NCBI GenBank assembly: GCA_039000515.1
Contig: JBCFYV010011135.1
Span: forward strand, 26,592,419-26,656,418
Source: Timema cristinae
Lineage: Eukaryota; Arthropoda; Insecta; Phasmatodea; Timematidae
DNA: 64,000 nt
Direction: 5' to 3'
Positions 57,111-64,000 of this stretch are shown one piece after another (positions within the stretch are counted from its first letter, which is position 1; each line of letters begins with the position of its first letter). A program made the position numbers and the translations under genes. A model generated the notes under the pieces. It had not been told where the DNA came from. It did no database searches and saw only the letters and a list, made by a program, of their open reading frames with translations.

Positions 57111-57985
57111 AAGATAAAATTGTACTTTGCCCCTGTTCCCTAATACTCTTTAAACCAAATGTTTCAGGGGATAAAAGAGGGGTGGAGGATAAGATATGTA
57201 TTTGAATCGACATACTTAATTCTTTAGCTCTTTTTTTATTTTTGGAAAGGTATGCATATTTAATATTTGGGAATTTTGAACTTTTTTTTTTAATTTACTG
57301 CATTTTCCCCAAGTGTGTGGAACCCTGATTTTACTGAGCAAATAAAATAATACTCATCATTATGATTAGTTTCCTTTATTAAAATGTTGTCTAAAGTTTT
57401 TTGAAGTCGTTTAACCCTCACTTTCTATACTTACAATCGACCAAAAAAGATGGCACAAGTTCTAAATAGGATTGTGTGTACTCATGTCAATTTTGTTGAA
57501 AAAATTCTTTTGTTTGGTATTCAATATTCATATATGACATACTGGTTTAATCTATTGAAATTGTTACAATAAGGCACAGCATTGAATATTTTGTCAATAA
57601 ATTAACACATTACAAATATGTATAATTGATAACAAAATAAAAAAGGATTTGTAAAAACAAATCAGAATGAATACAAATTCACAAAAAAATATATTGTATT
57701 GATACAAATGTTTAGAGAGTGAAGAATAAATATTAAAAAGAGAATATAATGTATCTACATTTGCTGGTTTTGATAGATATTTAGAGAGAGAAAAAAAAGA
57801 GACACACTGAATAAACATTGTTTAGCTTCCTGAATTTCTAGACCAGGGATCTTAAAACACAAGTTCCAATTTTTAAAATTTCACACGGATCAAAGAGTTA
57901 CCACATTTTTTTTTAAAAGCTTCTATATCACTACAGCCTTGTTTTGGAAGTTATGTTTATGTCTCTAGTAAACATACTAAATTAA
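57111..57985. other. AT-rich stretch, nothing recognised
   Basis: Nothing beyond simple sequence. Confidence 0.4.
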
Positions 57986-57989
57986 TATT

Positions 57990-58115
57990 ATTATTAACGC
58001 TCTACCCCTGAGCTACTCTGAGCAAGAGATGGATCCTGAATAGCTTAGTGGTAAAGCTCTGGCTCGCTAGTCCAAAAGGTCCCGAGTTTTATTCCCCTGT
58101 CCAAATTAAATTTTT
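57990..58115. repeat. SINE family D, head-to-head pair with short spacer
   Basis: GCTCTACCCCTGAGCTACT (minus head) and GAATAGCTTAGTGGTAAAGC (plus head) are separated by about 20 nt. The plus copy continues to AGGTCCCGAGTTTTATTCC. Confidence 0.7.
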
Positions 58116-58204
58116 TAACTGATTTCAATTAATTGAATGTTATGTTAAGTTTTGAAAAAGTTTTACACCTGTTCTTTAATTTATATATTTATTGATATAA
58201 ATCC

Positions 58205-58480
58205 GACACCTTGGCTCAGTCGGTACCGTGTATGTTTACCGAGTTAAAGAGTCCCTGGTTCGATTCACGGCATGGCAGAAAACTGTATCGATTGTGAAAT
58301 GTGGGTTTACCCTTTCACAGTGATAAATTAACGGTTAGGGGCTAGATGTTGTGTCTGTCCTAGTCTTAAGTTATTTTATAAGGCGTATGAAGCTACGACA
58401 GACCGAGCAAGCCGTTAGTAGGAAATATTCGGCTTGAATAAAAAAAACTGATCACAGGCTGGGAACGGTAATGGATGTAA
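58205..58480 (+). repeat. SINE family C, near full length
   Basis: Head CTTGGCTCAGTCGGTACC and GGTTCGATTCACGGC, body CACAGTGATAAATTAACG, 3' part GGCTTGAATAAAAAAAACTG. Confidence 0.85.
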
Positions 58481-58734
58481 AGTAAGTATTGATATAACTA
58501 GGTTTTGCCTTTCAACTAATTATAAAAACACATAAATTACATATCTATGTTTACATATTAAATATATTTTAAGTGTATGTGGATATGGCCTTTTTTGATG
58601 TTTAAAGTCTGGACATTGGCGGAAAAAAAAATTTAAGACCCCTGGTTTCCTCAATTTAAATAAAATATTAAGCATCAATTAAAAAAAAAAACCTTTTAAC
58701 ACAGAATAATTGTAGCATTGCTTAAGATGGGTCA

Positions 58735-58960
58735 GAAGGGAATATAAGACAAGGCCAGTATTTTTTGCCGTTTTTATGATTAAAAAAAAACTTCATGGTC
58801 AAAATAAATAAAATATTGCTTAGGTAGATACGTTTAGTTTAATTTCCTACACATGATAATTTCAACAGATCTTGGTTATCCGTCATGACATTAAAAAAAA
58901 ACCATTTATTACGGATGAAATATCAAAACTATTATATTGGTTGAGTAAGGTCAGTCACAT
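58735..58960. repeat. Foldback MITE fragment (39.1-kb family)
   Basis: CAAAATAAATAAAATATTGC then CACATGATAATTTCAAC and ATCCGTCATGACATT. Left arm only. Confidence 0.6.
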
Positions 58961-58984
58961 CTAAATATAATATTTTTAAAATTG

Positions 58985-59330
58985 TAGAATGACACCTAGA
59001 TACAGGAATCGAGCCCAGGACTTATGGTTTAATACGCCAATGCTCCAAACACTGAGCTATCCATGAGTCACCCCACATCAAAGGTCATTCGTCACTCATA
59101 TATTAAGGCAGAGTCTGTGATGGATATGCAATCGGCAGCTATATATGAGTGATCAATTAAGATCAAGAGCTATCAAATAAGCAGCCACCTTCAACTCGGG
59201 AGGGCTTTATAACAACAATGACCATGTGCAAATGACGATTTCTGTATAGCTCAGTGGTTATAGTATTGGCGCACTAAACAAAAGGTCCCGGGTTAAATTT
59301 TGTGTTCAAGTGTCAATTTTTAATTTTTTA
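58985..59330. repeat. SINE family D head-to-head pair, second complete locus
   Basis: Minus arm 58,985-59,130 (ATGACACCTAGATACAGG, AACACTGAGCTATCC, TTAAGGCAGAGTCTGTGATG) and plus arm 59,240-59,330 (TATAGCTCAGTGGTTATAG, GGTCCCGGGTTAAA). The same spacer motif (GCAGCCACCTT) as at 33.6 kb lies between. Confidence 0.78.
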
Positions 59331-60540
59331 TTTGAAGAGTAATAAAACTATTTAACTAAGACAAAAAAAAAGTATTATTTAAATTTGCTGACACACATGG
59401 CAGGTATTAGCCGATACTGTTATGCATAGAAAAATAAACTAAACATAACTATTTTTATTTAATTTGGCCAAAAAAGGTTTTTCATTTAAAAAAAAAACAC
59501 ATAAAAATACTAGTCTTTAACTCCTGTTCCTTTTTACCCCAAGCTTAGTGAAACAAGATATAAAAGGGGAGGGGGCAGGGCGGGGGGAAGATGAAGCAAA
59601 TATAACAGCGACACAAGAGAGGGAAAAAGGGGGGGGGGGGCTAGAAACTCCCAACAACAATCAAATCCAACACCAAGATAGAGTTATCGAGCTCTCTCAC
59701 CAAGTGTGGGTACAGTTCCGTTCCTAGTTAGAAAAACTAAACAAAAAAAGTAACAAAAGCTATCAAATACTGGCAAAAAAACTAATGTGCACATCCTCAT
59801 TAGTTGAGACTGACAATAAAGAAAATAATAATAATAAAAAAAAAGCCACTACTTGCATGAGTTAACAATTCCACAGGCAATTGTTAGTTAAGGGTAGACG
59901 CAACCGGCGTTTGAAATGGAGATAACTAATTTATGTTTTTTAATAGGAATGAGAATTTTTCAGGCCATTCATATCATAAAAAATATATAAAAAAAACCTT
60001 CTAAAAATATAGTACAACAGTTTAAATTATTCAAATCGGACAGTAAAAAAAAAAAAAAAAAAAAACGTACGCCAGTTGCGGTCCCCCTAAGGCCGGTGAT
60101 TTTCCCTCATCTGGTACGAAAAATATTTCTGTGAATGTAGAAAAAATATTAAAAGTTGCCTCAAACAATACAAAGATTATATTGTTAAAAACAAAATGAC
60201 CTTCGAGATGATTTTTTTTAAAGCAAAGATTTGTCAAATTAAAGGAATAATATGTTTACTAATTAAATATATGTGTAGTTTAATATTGAGTTAATTAAAA
60301 CTTTAGTTATTTTGGCATATAAGTTTAAATAAGCGTACAAGATGGGGAATCCGGCATCAATTATCTACCCAATTCAAAATATTACCCAAATTTGCTTGTA
60401 TCAATTTAGACTACTTATGTGTGTCCATTTGGGTAAATATGCAAACTTTTTTTTTTTACAGTTTATACAATATTATAATAAGGACAGGCAAGCAAATGCT
60501 CGTTGCGAGGTTATTATATTTATAGCTCATTATTATTAAT
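59331..60540. other. AT-rich stretch, nothing recognised
   Basis: A G-rich patch at 59,565-59,640 ends in 12 G. No gene seen. Confidence 0.4.
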
Positions 60541-60559
60541 GGCTTAATCTAAGGTTAGC

Positions 60560-60900
60560 GATAAAGCCACCTAAGGTGGGAGTCTAAGGAACGCAAGAAA
60601 AGGCCAGTGGTTTTGCAGTTTTTATCAGAAAAACATTTTTTTTTGCCCAAATAAATCAAATAATTTCCCAATGGAAACAAGTTTTAGTTTTCTTCACACG
60701 GTGATACACTCAACGTGACCTGGAATTTAATGACAACTTTTTCTATTCATTTAAAAAGTTTGTCATCTAATACTGCTATTTTCATGACAGATATTAAACA
60801 ACTGTTGATATCACCACGTGAAAAAAAAAAAAAACTATGTTTCTACTGGGATAATATTAGATCTATTTTGGAAAAAAAAAAAAAAGTTTCGCCATAATAA
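60560..60900. mobile_element. Foldback MITE (39.1-kb family), degraded
   Basis: CAGTTTTTATCAGAAAAAC, CCCAAATAAATCAAATAAT and TTCACACGGTGATA pair loosely with TATCACCACGTGAA and CTACTGGGATAATATT. Centre CTGGAATTTAATGACAAC as at 39.3 kb. Confidence 0.7.
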
Positions 60901-61175
60901 CTTAAAAACAACCTTTTCTCACCCCCCCCCCCCTCCTAAATCAGAACTTTCCATCTTACAGTCACTATCGATAAAGTGGACCTTAAAACTGCATGACGCT
61001 GATAATTTTTTCCAAAGTAATTAAAAACTGAAAGTAACTGATTATCTCCTTTGTTTTGGAGTTTCTTCAACCGCGCCATTATTTCCTAAATGTCTGTCTG
61101 TCTACCTATCCTTATTATAACTGAACTGACAATTACACCAATTAAGATTCCTTATTTGTATATACATTATTTTTA

Positions 61176-61420
61176 GTCCTGCATATTACTACCTGTTCAG
61201 GTTACACCACTATGAACTAGTGACACTAATGGGTTAGTGATTAGCAAGGCTTATTTTTAGAGGAAATGCACCCACATTAGCATGTAGGAAAGGTGGAAAA
61301 CCATTTTGTAAAAATCACCCTCAGTGCACCCAACAGGGATCGAACCCCAATATCCCCATCTTCGTGCAGTCTAGTCTAACACGAAAATAGAGCGTTAGAC
61401 CACAGCCACCGAAGCGGGTC
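61176..61420 (-). repeat. SINE family A
   Basis: CTGCATATTACTACCTGTTC tail, GCACCCACATTAGCATG body, GATCGAACCCC head. Minus orientation. Confidence 0.8.
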
Positions 61421-61424
61421 ACTA

Positions 61425-61597
61425 ATCTGTTTCGGACAAGGAAGGTTTAATTAAAGAGAAAACGTACCAGCATTTTAATGGACAAGAGTGGAAAAACCAG
61501 ACTCACACCTTACCAGGATTTAAACCTAAATCTACCCATCATGGAGTAGTATATTGCCAGAATGACGCTTTAAACCATTTGACAACCAAAGTCGGTT
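61425..61597 (-). repeat. SINE family A, second copy in tandem
   Basis: Starts inside the body (GGACAAGGAAGGTTTAATT, GTACCAGCATTTTAATGG) right behind the previous copy and ends in a decayed head. Minus orientation. Confidence 0.55.
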
Positions 61598-62525
61598 TAT
61601 AGAAAATTTAAATTAGCAATAAAAAATAAAAAATTTATAACTAAAACAATCCCTAAAATCTATTAACTTTGAATTTTTCTTCCACTTTTGTTTTATATCA
61701 ATTGATGAAAATATAAAAAGTAGGGACTATTATTTAAAAACTCAGGAATGTTTTCATTCCTTAAGACGAAACAAACCCAAGACAACATATATTTATAAAA
61801 TACAAACAATATAACAAATAAATGTCAAAATATTTTAAAACAGAGCAATTTTTTTATAACTTATGATTTATCACTTGAAAAATGCTACACAATATATTGA
61901 GGTAAAACAATCATAATTAATGGTTAAACTACCACTACCAACTTACAATAAATGCAGTAAAAATATCCTCCACTTTCTATTTCTTTTAAAGAATTTAAAA
62001 ACTATATTAAAAATACAGAAAAAATAAAACACAAGACATATTCTTGCAAATTGACTTTTTAACTACATCTAAAAACACAAACATGCAAAATTTTATAACA
62101 GTAAAAGGGCAATGACGATACTTTATCCAATAATAAAAAAAAGTAATCTAAAACCAGCAATTTTTCAAACTATTAAAGCAGCATTTTTTTTAAAAACAGG
62201 GCGTGATATGCAGACTCTAATTTTCATAGGAAGGTTCTTATTTGACCCCAAGAAAAGTTATTAAATTTAATTCAGCTTAATCATCTGTCAAATTTCGCGT
62301 TATCTGCGGCTGTCACTTTTAATGGATATTATCAATAATGACAATAAAAAAAATGGGTATTTTATAAAACATTATTCTTGTGAAAATTGAACTGTAGATA
62401 TAATCTTCTTTTGTCAACAACCACTTTATCTGTGGGTTAGTGATAATAATCAAACATGTGGTTATTGAATAAAATAGTGTACTTTCAGGAAAAATCCACA
62501 AAACTACCAAACTTATGTTAATTTG
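61598..62525. other. AT-rich stretch, nothing recognised
   Basis: Very AT-rich; no repeat family or gene. Confidence 0.4.
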
Positions 62526-62529
62526 TTAA

Positions 62530-62891
62530 GGTGCGCCAGAAGGGAGCGGAGTAATTTTACAGTTTTTATAGGATTGAAACTTTTTTGTCCAAAATAAATC
62601 AAATATTTCTCCAGTATCAACAAGAGTTTAGTTTTCTGCACATGCTAGTATCAATAGATCTTGAATATCTTTCAAGGGTGTCCTGGAATTTTGTCAAAAC
62701 ATTTACTCTTTATTTAAAAAGTTTTGACAAAATTCCAGGACAACCTTGACAATTTTTCAAGATCTGTTGATATTAGAATGTGCAGAAAACTAAAAGCTAT
62801 GTTGCTACTGGAGAAATATCTGATTTATTTTGGCTAAAAAGTTTTAATCCTATAAAAACTGTAAAAACACTTAGCTACCTTCGGCCGCACC
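62530..62891. mobile_element. Near-perfect palindromic MITE with TTAA target site
   Basis: TTAA stands on both sides (62,526 and 62,892). The arms (GGTGCGCC..TTACAGTTTTTATAGGATTG and CAATCTAT-like inverse AATCCTATAAAAACTGTAAA..GGCCGCACC) pair over almost the whole 362 bp. The arms meet around 62,705. The TTAA site suggests mobilisation by a piggyBac-type transposase. Inner sequence is shared with 39.1 and 60.6 kb. Confidence 0.85.
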
Positions 62892-63188
62892 TTAAGGATT
62901 TAAGCAATAGCCTTTCTGTTTGAAAAATGCTGTTCTCAATACTTCTAAGAGTGACCATAACTACATAACCTATGTGTTTAAATTTATATTTACAAAAGGA
63001 TTTTCTAAATGTTTCCAAAAATGACAACACGTTCTAAATGTACAAGAAATTACCTTTTATGTGGTTGGTGAATTAAAAACTACTGGGAAAGGGAAAAGAC
63101 GGACATTCAAAAGAAAGAATAAGAACTTAAGATATGTCGGCACGACATGACTATGTGTAAGTTGGGAAAAACCAGAGAGCGGGATAGG

Positions 63189-63231
<43 letters not shown>
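63189..63231. repeat. Poly(A) tract, 43 bases
   Basis: Uninterrupted A run. The sequence after it (63,290-63,420: GAGCACCCGCATTAGTATGG) may be a decayed SINE family A body. Confidence 0.85.
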
Positions 63232-63234
<3 letters not shown>

Positions 63235-63599
63235 TGCTACCTTCCTCAATATTTTTTTTAATATGAAGTTTAAAATTGTGGTTATTAAATGCTGTAATTT
63301 AAGGGGAAGAGACGAGTAAGTGTGTTTTATATGAAGAGCACCCGCATTAGTATGGAGTAGATTTCTGGTGGCAAACAGTGATAAGACCAATGTTGGAGAG
63401 ATTAAAACCGAAAATCCAGTATATCGTAATCATGGCGTCTCACACCAAAAGGCAAGTTCTAACAGACAAAAATATAAGCTAAAGGCTGGACGAGAAAGGT
63501 TTGTTATTTCACACATAGAAAACAACTTGCAACTTGCCATTTTATAACAAGAAGTGAAACAAATACAGGTCTTGACAACTCGTCTACATTATTTGGTGA

Positions 63600-64000
63600 A
63601 TATATGAAAGCTAATAAGGATATAGGATCTAATAAGAAGAGGACAGCAGGGAGAGTTGTTCTATAGGTGTGTAAGAGAGATGCTATGGAGAAGAGAAGTG
63701 CCATTGAAGTGTAAGGAAGTGTTATACAGGGCGTATGTTGTACCCATTGTCACTTATGCAGCAGAAACATGGACAATGAATGTAAGAGAGAATAGGAGAG
63801 CATGTTAGCTGTCACCAGGAGAAACAAAATTAGGAATGAAGTTATCCAGTAAAGAGTGGGGGTACAAGAAGTACATGAGATAGTAGAGGAAGCAAGGATG
63901 AGATGGTATGGTCATGTAATGAGGATGTTGGAGTACATGAGACAGTAGAGGAAGCAAGGATGAGATGGTATGGTCATGTAATGAGGATGTTGGAGTACAT
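63600..64000 (+). mobile_element. Second LINE relic, same family as 48.2 kb, cut by the window end
   Basis: Plus strand: PIVTYAAETWTMNVREN at about 63,738, the intact form of the motif broken at 48.2 kb. The 62-bp unit (GAGGATGTTGGAGTACATGA, GAGGAAGCAAGGATGAGATG) follows and starts to repeat from about 63,860 to the window end. Upstream, 63,630-63,730 (GAGTTGTTCTATAGG, TGTAAGGAAGTGTTATACAG) belongs to the polymerase region too. Confidence 0.82.

Noticed and set aside
46000..64000. Rbfox RRM exons
   Set aside because: Searched by eye for coding of the RRM and the following VNNATARV segment on the minus strand and found nothing convincing. Presumably beyond the window.

Overview
The window is AT-rich animal DNA with very long introns, many tRNA-derived SINEs, MITEs, mariner relics and homopolymer tracts. 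It is almost certainly from an arthropod and most likely an insect. Two things point there: the one recognisable host gene has arthropod-style Rbfox C-terminal sequence, and there is a short interstitial array of the arthropod telomere unit TTAGG near 19.2 kb.

The host gene is an Rbfox (Rbfox1/A2bp1) splicing regulator on the minus strand. Only its part downstream of the RRM is here. Six exons join without a phase conflict in the order 45922-45902, 36091-35950, 32686-32623, 21743-21574, 16325-16262 and 12532-12488. A seventh, a 21-nt microexon at 24958-24938, also fits the frame and may be optional. The protein ends in the family-typical NRFAPY. The RRM exons were not found and should lie beyond 64,000. 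Three further exon-like segments are more speculative: 34904-34870 (35 nt, frame-shifting), 41650-41558 (93 nt, in phase) and 50371-50303 (69 nt, in phase).

Layout. 1-1.8 kb: about 2.2 copies of a 0.8-kb tandem repeat. 1.8-12.5 kb: sequence downstream of the Rbfox stop, with a TIR MITE, a hAT-like element carrying a GC-rich rRNA-like island, a SINE and a second hAT-like element. 12.5-46 kb: Rbfox exons in introns full of SINEs, a frame-broken mariner (12.9-14.6 kb), minisatellites, an 88-90-bp satellite and several MITEs. 46-64 kb: probably more Rbfox intron, with a LINE relic whose coding sequence has expanded into a 62-bp tandem array (48.2-49.6 kb, repeated at 63.6-64.0 kb), a second mariner relic (52.0-52.3 kb) and foldback MITEs.

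The most interesting hypothesis is self-regulation of Rbfox splicing. The frame-shifting 35-nt segment has a UGCAUG (the Rbfox binding element) 23 nt downstream of its donor, and its inclusion would put a stop in the next exon. The polyalanine exon has a UGCAUG 22 nt upstream of its acceptor, preceded by a UG-rich tract. A second notable pattern is that about 21 of 22 copies of one SINE family lie in the same orientation as the gene. All calls are by eye; no search or folding program was run.
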